NCBI GenBank assembly: GCA_964463375.1
Contig: CAYXBQ010000003.1
Span: 1 to 64,000, forward strand
Origin: UMGS1696 sp964463375
GTDB taxonomy: Bacteria > Bacillota > Clostridia > Oscillospirales > CAG-272
Reading direction: 5' to 3'
Length of the DNA stretch: 64,000 bases
The notes under the pieces were generated by a model. It was not told where the DNA came from, did no database searches, and was given only the letters and a program-made list of their open reading frames with translations. Positions 41,491 to 50,288 of this stretch are shown piece after piece. Both the position numbers and the translations under genes were made by a program. Position 1 is the first letter of the stretch. Each line of letters begins with the position of its first letter.

Positions 41491-42422
41491 TTCCGCTCCA
41501 GCAAAGGTGCCGACAAAATTGCGTCCTTACGGGAGAGCAGATCGTCGGAGAAAATCGCCGCTTCAAAGTTTTCCAGCCCGATCCGGTCGATGGTGGTGCC
41601 CAGCCGTTCCTTCACGTAGCCGTTTTCCTTGTACCACAGGTAGATCTTCTCCACCACGTCCACCACTTCCGCTTCCGGCACAGGTGTAGACAGAGGCGTG
41701 CCGATCCGCTGCTGCTTGCCCCAGGTGCCGCCTACGTAGATCTTGCAGACCGCTTCGGCTTCCTTCGGCATGGCACCAAAGGGACACTTGCCCACACACA
41801 GCCCACAGTGGATGCACTTCTCCGGCTGGTACACTGCTTTTGTTTCCCCATCGGCCTTGGTCGCAGCCTTTACGGGACAAGCCTTTGCCACAGCACAGCT
41901 GCCACAGCCACGACATTTGTCAGCGTCAAAGGGGATCACCCGGTTGCCTTCGATGCCCACGTCGTTCAGCGAGGGCTTGATGCAGCTGTTGGGACACCCG
42001 CCCACGCCGATCTTGAACTTGTGGGGCAGCTTCACGTCTCGGTATCCCACGTAGAATTTGTCGTGCAGCACCTTCGCCAGATGCAGCGTGTCGATATTGC
42101 CGTAGACACAGGTGGTACCCTTGCAGGACGTGATGGGCCGCACCTTGGCTCCTGTCCCCCCAAAGGCCAGCCCACGTTCCAACAAATATGCCTCAGCCGC
42201 CGGGATCCTATCAAAGGGAATACCGGGCACCTCCGCACACTGTCGGCTGGTGAAGATCACCTGTCCGTTGCCATAGGTCCGGGCGCAGCCGGCAATGGTC
42301 TCCAGCGCATCGGCAGAGAACTGTCCACCGATCGCCACGATCCGACCGGAGAAGCATTCCGTCCCCCGGTTCCGCAAAAATCCCCGCCCTTTGACGGAGA
42401 GAATTTCTTCATTGGTAAGCAT
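41487..42422 (-). CDS. Sulfite/nitrite reductase-like 4Fe-4S protein with ferredoxin domain
   Basis: A protein of about 311 residues combining a half-size siroheme reductase-like part with a 2[4Fe-4S] ferredoxin part. SCKGTTCVYG (Cys100, Cys105) and GGCPNSC (Cys143, Cys147) resemble the siroheme/4Fe-4S ligand set; the first pair is spaced CX4C rather than the usual CX5C. CRGCGSCAVAKACP and CIHCGLCVGKCP follow at 170-182 and 203-213. I chose ATG 42422 with GGAGGA 5 bases ahead. It heads an operon with an importer of the iron/tetrapyrrole class. The enzymatic reaction is unknown. Confidence 0.7.
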   Translation of the reverse strand: MLTNEEILSVKGRGFLRNRGTECFSGRIVAIGGQFSADALETIAGCARTYGNGQVIFTSRQCAEVPGIPFDRIPAAEAYLLERGLAFGGTGAKVRPITSCKGTTCVYGNIDTLHLAKVLHDKFYVGYRDVKLPHKFKIGVGGCPNSCIKPSLNDVGIEGNRVIPFDADKCRGCGSCAVAKACPVKAATKADGETKAVYQPEKCIHCGLCVGKCPFGAMPKEAEAVCKIYVGGTWGKQQRIGTPLSTPVPEAEVVDVVEKIYLWYKENGYVKERLGTTIDRIGLENFEAAIFSDDLLSRKDAILSAPLLERK

Positions 42423-42455
42423 AATTTCCTCCATTGATCAAACTTGTATATATCC

Positions 42456-42484
42456 ATTGTACCATATTCTGTGAAAAAATGCAA
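42456..42484 (-). promoter_or_regulatory. Promoter of the Fe-S/ABC importer operon
   Basis: TTGCAT and TACAAT are 17 bases apart on the minus strand. No Fur box could be recognised with confidence. Confidence 0.6.
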
Positions 42485-42516
42485 GACGGAGCGGGAAAGA
42501 TGCTGCTGTAGACAAC

Positions 42517-42600
42517 AAAAACGGCTCCGTCTGTCCGGCATCCCGCAGGATAGCCAACAGCAGAGCCGTTTTGTTTTGGTTTTAGTCAGCGATGACTAAA
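42517..42600. terminator. Terminator and adjacent hairpin after the HPr-like gene
   Basis: AAAACGGCTC (42517-42526) pairs with GAGCCGTTTT (42563-42572), with T-runs both ways. Directly after the HPr-like stop codon there is also TTTAGTCA-GCGA-TGACTAAA (about 42581-42600). Confidence 0.75.
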
Positions 42601-42601
42601 A

Positions 42602-42865
42602 TTACTGCTTTACATAGTCACGGATCAGGAACGAAATGTCCTTTTCGCACTCACAGTAGATGGTGTTCCAGTCTACGTTCTTGGCGTGCTTGTGACGGAT
42701 GTGGTCCCCCAGCAGCAGGGCGCAAAGGGTAGACTTGGCAGACAGCTCCCAGTCGTTCCCGTTTTCGTCCTTCCCGATCAGACGAACGTCCACATCGACC
42801 CCCTGGGCCAGCTGGGAAAACTTCTGTACGTCCCCGATAGAATTCAGTTCAATAGCGCATCTCAT
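42602..42865 (-). CDS. HPr-like protein lacking the phosphorylatable His
   Basis: An 87-residue protein with the size and pattern of HPr-family phosphocarriers: an N-terminal strand, a helix, and a SAKSTLCALLLGD segment at the place of the HPr Ser46 loop. The usual active-site GxHARPA is absent: residues 8-15 read NSIGDVQK. It therefore cannot accept phosphate as classical HPr does and may act as a regulator or Crh-like factor. ATG 42865 has AGGAGGA upstream. It is monocistronic with its own terminator. The family assignment rests on pattern only. Confidence 0.55.
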   Translation of the reverse strand: MRCAIELNSIGDVQKFSQLAQGVDVDVRLIGKDENGNDWELSAKSTLCALLLGDHIRHKHAKNVDWNTIYCECEKDISFLIRDYVKQ

Positions 42866-43108
42866 AAATAATTCCTCCTTATAAAAAGCTAAAATGAGTA
42901 TATCCAAAATTACCTGCTTTATGCCATGTCTTTTCCCAAAAGGCGTCAGGCACTTCTACGGATACCACAGTATCGATAGGACAATCCTACAGATACTGTA
43001 GGATTAGACGACACAGATCCCCATATTGTTCCATGGGAATGAAACTTTTTTCGTTGACCATGTGCAGGATCGTCTCCCCATCGGCCACATGGCATCGCAG
43101 GTATCGCC

Positions 43109-43702
43109 TCACATATATTCCCGCAGCCGGAAGGTGGCACCCAGTCCTTCGGCAATGGCACGACAGCGTTCGATGTCATCCGGCGGGATCGTGCCTTCCA
43201 CCACGGTCATGACCACCTTGGGCACATATTTTACGATCTCCCGGGCAAATTTCATGATCCCCATGTAGGTGTCTTCGCCAAATTTCGGGTGACATATTTT
43301 ATAGTATGTATCCGGGTCTGCCGCATTCATGCTGATGGAAACGCAGTCCACCAGACCCTTGAAGGCCGGTGCCGTATCCTCGCCTAAGATCAGGGAAGCG
43401 TGTCCGTTGGTGTTCACCCGAATGGGCGTGTCGGAAACTTCCCGGATCCGCTTGCAGACCTCCAGCATATCGTACAGACGACAACAGGGCTCGCCGTACC
43501 CGCAGAACACGATTTCCTTGTATTTATTTAGGTTTTGCGACAGTACATCGCTGATGATCTCGTCCAGCGTTGGTTCCTTTTCCAGCACCAAACTGGCGTA
43601 CACACCGGTACCGTGATCCCGGATACAGAAATCGCATCGGTTGGTACAATGGTTGGTCAGATTGCAGTATAAACTGTTTTTGATGACGTATGTTATAACC
43701 AT
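43109..43702 (-). CDS. TatD-linked radical SAM protein
   Basis: A 197-residue small radical SAM protein. NHCTNRCDFCIRD gives CxxxCxxC at residues 19, 23 and 26; VFCGYGEPCCRL is the GGE-like SAM-binding motif, and RVNTNGHASL and VSISMNAADPDTY follow in order. Its length, motifs and position directly after tatD match the TatD family-associated radical SAM group (TIGR04038 type). AAGAAGG lies ahead of the ATG. The function is unknown. The region 42908-43108 downstream holds only a perfect hairpin AATCCTACAG-ATA-CTGTAGGATT near 42982-43004. Confidence 0.85.
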   Translation of the reverse strand: MVITYVIKNSLYCNLTNHCTNRCDFCIRDHGTGVYASLVLEKEPTLDEIISDVLSQNLNKYKEIVFCGYGEPCCRLYDMLEVCKRIREVSDTPIRVNTNGHASLILGEDTAPAFKGLVDCVSISMNAADPDTYYKICHPKFGEDTYMGIMKFAREIVKYVPKVVMTVVEGTIPPDDIERCRAIAEGLGATFRLREYM

Positions 43703-43744
43703 GTCAAGCCTTCTTTTTGTCGAAATTTTACGTATAGAAAGGTG

Positions 43745-44551
43745 CTACAGGCAGCGATAGATCCGACAGGCGTTTTGGTAGGTGGTCTCCACAATATCCT
43801 CCACCGTCGTCCCCCGCAGCTCTGCCATGACCGCCGCCGTGTGGCAGAGAAAACCAGAGTGGTTCATCTCCCCACGATGGGGCACCGGCGGCAGATAGGG
43901 CGCATCCGTCTCGAGCAGCAGCTGCTCGGCAGGCACGATGGCACAGGACGCTTTCACCTTGGCGGCATTTTTGTAGGTCACAGGCCCGGAGAAGGAGAGA
44001 TACCAGCCCCGGTCACAAAGCTGCCTTGCCATTTCCGGACTGCCGCTGTAGCTGTGCAGGATCCCGGTCACGTTGGGATGGGCAGAGAGAATGTCGAAGG
44101 TATCCCCATGGGCATCCCGGTCGTGGATGATCACCGGCAGACCCACCTCTTCCGCAAGGGAAAGCTGCCGGTCGAACAGTTCCTTTTGTCGGTCATGCTG
44201 CGCCTCGTCCCAGTGGTAGTCCAGCCCGATCTCCCCAATGGCAACCGCATAGGGATGGGCAGAAAGCTGCCGCACCTTGTCCAGTGCCGCTGTGATCTCG
44301 TCCGGCGGGATCTCCAACCCGTCACAGGGATGGATCCCCACAGCGGCACAGAGCGTGGGATAGCCCGCCTTGCCGTGGTACGCTTCTGCCAAAGCCAGCG
44401 CCGCCTCCGACGAACGGAGACTGGCACCCACGTCGCAGATCCGGGTCACCCCCTGGGTGTAGACGTAGGCAAGTGCCCCATCCACACCGCCGGGGAATTC
44501 ATCCCGAAACCGCCGGTCGTCGTAGTGTGCGTGTGCGTCGAAAAACGGCAT
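43745..44551 (-). CDS. tatD: TatD-family metal-dependent hydrolase (DNase)
   Basis: A 268-residue TatD-type hydrolase. FDAHAHYDDRRF supplies the first metal His pair, AVGIHPCDG and IGEIGLDYHWD the middle ligands, PVIIHDRDAHGD the following His, and LLLETDAPYLPP the final Asp. Members are 3'-5' exonucleases or D-aminoacyl/other hydrolases. The start is adjacent to the metG stop codon (TAAGCGATG), a common tandem in Firmicutes. Confidence 0.9.
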   Translation of the reverse strand: MPFFDAHAHYDDRRFRDEFPGGVDGALAYVYTQGVTRICDVGASLRSSEAALALAEAYHGKAGYPTLCAAVGIHPCDGLEIPPDEITAALDKVRQLSAHPYAVAIGEIGLDYHWDEAQHDRQKELFDRQLSLAEEVGLPVIIHDRDAHGDTFDILSAHPNVTGILHSYSGSPEMARQLCDRGWYLSFSGPVTYKNAAKVKASCAIVPAEQLLLETDAPYLPPVPHRGEMNHSGFLCHTAAVMAELRGTTVEDIVETTYQNACRIYRCL

Positions 44552-44554
44552 CGC

Positions 44555-46510
44555 TTACCGCACCCGTTCGCCCAGGGGCGTTTCCGGATCCAGGAATACC
44601 ACACGCACCGTGTCTTCCCCGGAGGCAAGGATCATACCGTTGGATTCGATCCCGCACAGCACCGCCGGCTTCAGGTTGGCCACTACGATGATCTTCTTGC
44701 CCACCAGATCCTCCGGCTGATACCACTTGGCGATCCCGGAGACCACCTGCCGCTGTTCGTAGCCTAAGTCGATTTGCAGCTTTAAGAGCTTCTTCGCCTT
44801 CGGTACCTTTTCGCAGGTCAGGATCTTTGCCGTCCGCAGCTCTACGTTCATAAAGTCTTCAATGCCGATCAGGGCACAGCCTTCGGGCTTTTCCACCGGT
44901 GCCTCAGCCGCTTCCTTTGCTGCTGCTTCCGCTGCCTTTGCATCCCGTTCTGCCTGGATCTCAGCCAGCATCTTTTCTTCGTCGATCCGAGAGAACAGCG
45001 GCACAGCGTCGCCTACGTTGCCACCGGCTACCAGACCACCAAAGGTCTGGATGGAGTCAAAGGAACGCACGTCCGAGCCGATCTGGGCAAAGATGGAGTC
45101 GGCGGTCTGGGGCATCAGCGAGGTCAGCAGTACGCCGCCGATCCGGATGCATTCCAGCAGATTGTACAGCACCGTCCCCAGCCGACCCCGATTTTCTTCG
45201 GACTTGGCAAGGCTCCAGGGCGTGGTCTCATCGATATACTTGTTGGCACGGCGCAGCATGGTGAACACATCGGCGCAGGCATCCGCAATGTGGAAGGTGT
45301 CCATGTTGTCGCAGAAATCTGCCACAGCCTTGGCGCAAGCGGCCTTCAGCTCCCCATCGGTCCCTTCCTCAGCACCGGGTGCGGGGATCACGCCGTCAAA
45401 ATATTTCTTTGTCATAGCAACGGTACGGTTCACCAGGTTGCCCAGATTGTTGGCAAGGTCCGTGTTGTACCGGCCAATGACCCCTTCGTAGGTGATGGAG
45501 CCGTCGTTCAGGTAGGGCATCTCCGACAGGGCATAGTACCGCACGCCGTCCACGGAGAACCGCTTTGCCAGCTCATCCGCATAGATCACGTTGCCACGGG
45601 ACTTGGACATCTTGTCCATACCAAAGTTGAACCAGGGGTGACCAAAGATCTTCTTGGGCAGGGGCAGATCCAGTGCCTTCAGGAAGATGATCCAGTAAAT
45701 GGAGTGGAACCGCATGATGTCCTTGCCGATCACGTGTACGTCTGCCGGCCAATACTTCTGGAAGGTCTCCGGCTGTACCTCGTTGGCAGGATCGTAGCCC
45801 AGCGCCGTGATGTAGTTGCACAGGGCATCCAGCCACACATAGGTGATGTGCTTGGGATCAAAGGGAACGGGAATGCCCCACTTGAAGTTGGAACGGGAGA
45901 TGCACAGATCCTGCAATCCGGGCTTCAGGAAGTTGTTGATCATTTCCTTCTGCCGTGCCTCCGGTTCGATAAAGCCGGGGTGGGATTCCATATACTCCAG
46001 CAGCCAATCGGCATACTTGCTCATCTTGAAGAAGTAGGCTTCTTCCTTGGCCTTTTGTACTTCCCGGCCACAGTCGGGACACTTGCCGTCCACCAGCTGG
46101 GTATCGGTGAAGAAGGATTCGCAGGGCGTGCAGTACCAGCCCTCGTATTCGTCCTTGTAAATGTCCCCCTGGTCATACAGCTTCTGGAAAATGTGCTGGA
46201 TGGCAGTTTCGTGGTAATCATCGGTGGTACGAATGAATTTGTCGTGGCTGGAACCTAAAGCGTTCCAAACCTCCTTGATCTGCCCGGCAATGTTGTCCAC
46301 ATATTCCTTAGGCGTGATCCCGGCATCGGCTGCCTTGGCTTCGATCTTCTGCCCGTGTTCGTCGGTACCGGTGCAGAAAAATACATCGTAGCCACGCTGT
46401 CTCTTGTACCGTGCCACCGCATCGGTCATGATGATCTCATACACGTTCCCGAAGTGGGGCTTGGAGGAGGCATAGGCAATGGCAGTTGTTATATAAAATT
46501 TTTCAGACAT
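44555..46510 (-). CDS. metG: Methionyl-tRNA synthetase
   Basis: The 651-residue enzyme charges tRNA-Met. The class I signature is in AYASSKPHFGN (HIGH variant PHFG), the zinc knuckle in CTPCESF...CPDC, and KMSKSRGNV is the KMSKS loop. A C-terminal EMAP-type tRNA-binding domain starts near residue 555 (VELRTAKILTCEKVPKAKKL). A Lys/Ala/Glu-rich linker precedes it. AGGAGA precedes the ATG. It lies between nagA and tatD on the minus strand. Confidence 0.97.
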   Translation of the reverse strand: MSEKFYITTAIAYASSKPHFGNVYEIIMTDAVARYKRQRGYDVFFCTGTDEHGQKIEAKAADAGITPKEYVDNIAGQIKEVWNALGSSHDKFIRTTDDYHETAIQHIFQKLYDQGDIYKDEYEGWYCTPCESFFTDTQLVDGKCPDCGREVQKAKEEAYFFKMSKYADWLLEYMESHPGFIEPEARQKEMINNFLKPGLQDLCISRSNFKWGIPVPFDPKHITYVWLDALCNYITALGYDPANEVQPETFQKYWPADVHVIGKDIMRFHSIYWIIFLKALDLPLPKKIFGHPWFNFGMDKMSKSRGNVIYADELAKRFSVDGVRYYALSEMPYLNDGSITYEGVIGRYNTDLANNLGNLVNRTVAMTKKYFDGVIPAPGAEEGTDGELKAACAKAVADFCDNMDTFHIADACADVFTMLRRANKYIDETTPWSLAKSEENRGRLGTVLYNLLECIRIGGVLLTSLMPQTADSIFAQIGSDVRSFDSIQTFGGLVAGGNVGDAVPLFSRIDEEKMLAEIQAERDAKAAEAAAKEAAEAPVEKPEGCALIGIEDFMNVELRTAKILTCEKVPKAKKLLKLQIDLGYEQRQVVSGIAKWYQPEDLVGKKIIVVANLKPAVLCGIESNGMILASGEDTVRVVFLDPETPLGERVR

Positions 46511-46539
46511 GATATTCTCCTAATCGTTGAATCGGTGTT

Positions 46540-47691
46540 TCAAACACGGGCAGCCGCACACCATACGGTGTCGATCACCGGCTGTGTCTTGTCGTTTATC
46601 AGGATAAAGTCGGCACGACGACCGGGCAGGATCCGGCCGCAGGTGTCCGCAATGCCCAGCATATCGGCAGGGTTGGACGTAGCAAAGGGGATCACATCCT
46701 CCAGGGGCAGTTCGCAGAAATCCATGGTGTTGCATACGGCACGGAACAGATCCAGCGTACTGCCGGCAAGCGCGCCCTCTTCGTTGACGGCACGACCGTT
46801 CTTCACAAATACCGGCAGTCCCGCAATGGCATATTCTCCATCGGCACAGCCGGCCGCCGCCATGGAGTCCGTCACCAGCATGAACTTGTCCGCAGGCTTG
46901 CACCGGGATGCCAGCTTCACGATCGCCGGATGCAGATGCTCGCCGTCACAAATGAATTCCGACCAGCATTCGTCGGAGAGCAGAGAGCCCACCGCATTGC
47001 CCGGTTCTCTGTGATGCACAGCCTTCATGGCATTGAAGGTATGGGAGAAGGAGCGCACGCCCATTTCCACCGCATGACGGGTCTGGGCATAGGTAGCATC
47101 GCTGTGTACCATAGCCACGGTAGCCCCACGGGAAACAGCCGCCTTCACAAATGCGTCACCATTCTCCATTTCCACAGCCGCCGAGATATGCACCGGCAGT
47201 GGCAGCATCTTATCGATATAGCTGTTCAGCTCATCGGGATCCAGCGGGGCTAACAGCTGGGGCGCATGGGCACCACGCTTGCCGGGATTGAGATACCGCC
47301 CTTCCAGATGGATCCCCGCAATGGTGGTCATGCCGGGGCGCACGTCTCTCTGGCCCGCCAGCACTGCCATGGAGTGGGTCAGCTCCTCCGGCGTTGCAGA
47401 GGCGAGGGTAGCCATGATGGTGGTGGTACCCGCTTTTGCATAGGCCTGCCGCATGGACATGACCGCCGCCTCATTGATCTCGTTAAAATCGAATCCGGCT
47501 CGACCGTGGGTGTGTACGTCCACCAGTCCGGGAAGGATATATTTGCCAGTGCAATCCACAATTTCGGCATCCGGGGCAGTGATCGAAGACGTGACCGCTG
47601 TGATCACACCGTCTTCTGTGAGAATATCTGCCTTTTGGAACTGATGGCTGTCGGAACCATATACCATCCCGCCACAAAAGAGTACCTTCAT
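46540..47691 (-). CDS. nagA: N-acetylglucosamine-6-phosphate deacetylase
   Basis: A protein of about 383 residues that removes acetate from GlcNAc-6-phosphate. LPGLVDVHTHGRAGFDF carries the metal-binding His pair. GIHLEGRYLNPGKRGAH holds the catalytic-site Glu, SHTFNAMKAVHHREPG the substrate loop, and LVTDSMAAAG the catalytic Asp. I chose ATG 47691, where the family usually begins; AAAGGA lies 12 bases ahead. The extended frame upstream includes the promoter. No nagB adjoins. It may feed on host or wall amino sugars. Confidence 0.93.
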   Translation of the reverse strand: MKVLFCGGMVYGSDSHQFQKADILTEDGVITAVTSSITAPDAEIVDCTGKYILPGLVDVHTHGRAGFDFNEINEAAVMSMRQAYAKAGTTTIMATLASATPEELTHSMAVLAGQRDVRPGMTTIAGIHLEGRYLNPGKRGAHAPQLLAPLDPDELNSYIDKMLPLPVHISAAVEMENGDAFVKAAVSRGATVAMVHSDATYAQTRHAVEMGVRSFSHTFNAMKAVHHREPGNAVGSLLSDECWSEFICDGEHLHPAIVKLASRCKPADKFMLVTDSMAAAGCADGEYAIAGLPVFVKNGRAVNEEGALAGSTLDLFRAVCNTMDFCELPLEDVIPFATSNPADMLGIADTCGRILPGRRADFILINDKTQPVIDTVWCAAARV

Positions 47692-47760
47692 CTGACTACA
47701 TCGTCCTTTCCTTGTTTTTGAAATGATGGCAAACCTGGAACGCCCAGGCACCATATACAT

Positions 47761-47789
47761 ATTATAACAGAAAAACGCCCGATTTACAA
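47761..47789 (-). promoter_or_regulatory. Promoter of nagA
   Basis: TTGTAA and TATAAT with a 17-base spacer on the minus strand, about 70 bases before the chosen start. Confidence 0.65.
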
Positions 47790-47948
47790 GGCGCATTCGC
47801 TATGCAGTTTCCACGTTAATCTTGCGCTTTTCTGTGTCATTTGTAAGCAAAAATACTGAATATGAACGGAATTTGTTCAAAAAGTTGCAATAAAATCGGA
47901 TTTTCGACCGGTGTGCAGGGTGTTAGCCATGCATCGTGCGGAGGTACC

Positions 47949-49298
47949 TTAACAGCCTACCTGCCAGCCTACCCAGCCGTTGGCAAAGGGATCGCCACGC
48001 CGCTGTAGCTCGGCAAACATCGTCTTCCCAAGTGCGGCGATGATCTCCTTGTATGCCGGATCCGCAGCCAGATTCACCTTCTCACCGGGATCGGCTTCCA
48101 GATCGTAGAACTCGTCCACATCGGTCAGGTTCCAGATATATTTGTACTTTTCCGTCCGAATGCCCCGCTGGGTGAACAGACCAAACTGCTGTCCGTTGGA
48201 GGTGAACACCGCATAGTCCGGGGTCTCGCTGCCATCGATGTAGGCCCGCACCGAACGCCCATGCCGGGGGAAGTCCGTGGTCACGCCGCAGATGTCCTCG
48301 ATGGTGGGTGCCAGATCCAGACACTGGCAGGCGAACTTGTGTACATCCCCCTGTCCCAGTGCCGGATACCGCACGAGCATGGGAATGTGGGTCACGCAGT
48401 CGTACAGGATGTAGTGCTTGTCCAGCATGCCGTGATCGCCGCAGGTGTCCCCATGGTCGGCCGTCAGGATCACCAGCGTGTTGTCCAGCTGTCCACGCTC
48501 CCGCAGCATATCTAAGATCCGGCCAATGGCAGCATCCGTCTGGGTGATCATGGCATAGTACCGTGCTACCGTGGGTGCAAAATCTGCCCATGTCTTGCCG
48601 GTGAGATGCCAGTTTTCCAGCTGCTTTTTCTGGATGTACGGCTTGTTCTCCAGCGGATCCCCAAAGCCCGGCCACGGCTCCATATCCTCTGCCTTGTACA
48701 GGGAAGCAAAGGGCTCCGACGGACGGCAGGGCAGGTGCGGGTCGGTGATGTCCACCCATGCGTGCCAGGGCGTGTCGCCACAATCTTCGATAAAGTTCAT
48801 GGCAGCCTGACAGATCCGGTAGGTCTTGGTGTCCTCCCACGCCAACGGATTCGTGCAGCCGAACCAGCTGTTTTGGTACTCGATGGCACCGTATTTCTCC
48901 CCGATCTCCTTGGCATAGCCGCCGTTGTCGAAGATGGTCTCATAGCCGAAGTCCCGTTCGTTGCCCAGAGGAGAAGCGTCCCAGTGTCCGGCGAAACCGC
49001 AGCGGTATCCGGCATTTTTCAGGGACGACACCCAGGTGGGTCTGGCCGGATCGGCTCCGTTGGTCCTTATGAAATTGTAGTTGAACAGCGCCCCGATGGA
49101 GTCCGGCTGTACACCGGTCAGCATGGCTTGACGAGCAGGTGCGCAGACCGGCAGCGGCGTGAAGGCATTGTGGAAGGCAAGCCCTTCGGCGGCCAGTCTG
49201 TCCATGTTGGGCGTCTGCACCGGACGGAGCCCGGCATACCCCACAGAGTCATACCGGAGCTGGTCGCACAGGATAAATAGAACATTTGGTCTTGACAT
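47949..49298 (-). CDS. Sulfatase family hydrolase (Cys-type)
   Basis: About 449 residues with the alkaline-phosphatase/sulfatase fold. NVLFILCDQLRYDSVG holds the first metal Asp; PLPVCAPARQAMLTG is the CxPxR site, with Cys52 to be converted to formylglycine. TADHGDTCGDHGMLDKH gives the second metal set. There is no signal peptide, so it acts in the cytoplasm. ATG 49298 has GGAGGA 7 bases ahead. It is preceded by a sugar isomerase-like gene. An anaerobic sulfatase-maturating enzyme is not in the window. The substrate is probably a sulfated sugar. Confidence 0.85.
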   Translation of the reverse strand: MSRPNVLFILCDQLRYDSVGYAGLRPVQTPNMDRLAAEGLAFHNAFTPLPVCAPARQAMLTGVQPDSIGALFNYNFIRTNGADPARPTWVSSLKNAGYRCGFAGHWDASPLGNERDFGYETIFDNGGYAKEIGEKYGAIEYQNSWFGCTNPLAWEDTKTYRICQAAMNFIEDCGDTPWHAWVDITDPHLPCRPSEPFASLYKAEDMEPWPGFGDPLENKPYIQKKQLENWHLTGKTWADFAPTVARYYAMITQTDAAIGRILDMLRERGQLDNTLVILTADHGDTCGDHGMLDKHYILYDCVTHIPMLVRYPALGQGDVHKFACQCLDLAPTIEDICGVTTDFPRHGRSVRAYIDGSETPDYAVFTSNGQQFGLFTQRGIRTEKYKYIWNLTDVDEFYDLEADPGEKVNLAADPAYKEIIAALGKTMFAELQRRGDPFANGWVGWQVGC

Positions 49299-49364
49299 GA
49301 TCGTATCCTCCAAATCAAATGCGGATCGTGGCAGCAGGGAAGAACCCGCCTATCGCCTGATCCC

Positions 49365-50288
49365 TTACTTTTCTAAGGAATTTAAGATATACCGAGCGGC
49401 CTCCATCCCGTAGATGCTGCCCAGCTTGCCGTCTTCCATCCCTTCAAATTCTACAGATACATAGCCGTTGTAGCCGCTTTCCTTGATCCGCTGCAGAGAG
49501 GTCCAAACGTCCAGATCCCCCTGTGCTAAAATGGAACCACGGAGCATGGACAGACCGGAGTTGGTGGAGAACCAGCTGCCGGCGTCACAGCGGAACAGCC
49601 CGCCTACACCGGTCAGGCTTGCGGCAGGACGAATGTAGAAGTCCTTCAGATGCACCATTTTGGCGTAGGGCGCACACTTCTGCACGGCTACCACGGTGTT
49701 TTCATCCACGCAGGCGAAGTTACCGGTGTCCAGCAGCATGCCGAAGTTGTCCCGCTTGACAGCCTCCATGAGCCGGATCAGCCGGTCAGAGCCGTTGACG
49801 AAGAACCCATGGTTTTCCACCAGCGTGGTGATCCCGTACTGCTCCGCATATTCGGAAAGCTGCCGGCAGGTGTCCACGCAGATGGGGAAGGCTTCTTCAA
49901 AGACCTGGGGCGTGTTGGATTCCAGCGGTCTGCGGAAGGAGGAAACGTCGTGACGCATATAGGACAGGCCCAGCTTGGCAGCCACATCGATATGCCGCTT
50001 CAGCCGTTCCACCTCAGCTTCTCGATCCGCCACAGCCGGCTTTAGCAGATCCCCCAGCACCGCATAGTTGGACAGGGGCAGTTCCAGCTCTTTGGATAGG
50101 CTGCGGATCTCTTCCAGCAGGGGTTCGTTGAAGGTGCCGGTCTGGTCGTCGTGGAGCGTAAAGCCAAAGGGCACAAGTTCGATATGTTCTGCCCCCTGTT
50201 CCTTGGCAAACCGCATCACGTCCGTCAACGGCAGCAGCCCCGGTTCGATATAGGCATTCATACTATAGCTTGTCAGTCCGATCTTCAT
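49365..50288 (-). CDS. Sugar phosphate isomerase/epimerase (xylose isomerase-like TIM barrel)
   Basis: The 307-residue protein matches the AP-endonuclease-2/xylose-isomerase-like barrel family. LTSYSMN opens it, GAEHIELVPFGF follows, TLVENHGFFVNG and FGMLLDTGNFACVDENT give metal ligands, KMVHLKDFYI the His, and YVSVEFEGMED the last Glu. Its ATG overlaps the rsmI stop (ATGA), and the sulfatase gene follows, so it is translationally coupled to an rRNA methyltransferase gene and followed by a catabolic one. The substrate is unknown. Confidence 0.85.
   Translation of the reverse strand: MKIGLTSYSMNAYIEPGLLPLTDVMRFAKEQGAEHIELVPFGFTLHDDQTGTFNEPLLEEIRSLSKELELPLSNYAVLGDLLKPAVADREAEVERLKRHIDVAAKLGLSYMRHDVSSFRRPLESNTPQVFEEAFPICVDTCRQLSEYAEQYGITTLVENHGFFVNGSDRLIRLMEAVKRDNFGMLLDTGNFACVDENTVVAVQKCAPYAKMVHLKDFYIRPAASLTGVGGLFRCDAGSWFSTNSGLSMLRGSILAQGDLDVWTSLQRIKESGYNGYVSVEFEGMEDGKLGSIYGMEAARYILNSLEK

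Noticed and set aside
42982..43004. A perfect 10-bp hairpin downstream of the radical SAM gene as a terminator
   Set aside because: No T-run follows on either strand, so it is reported only as an inverted repeat in the gene entry.
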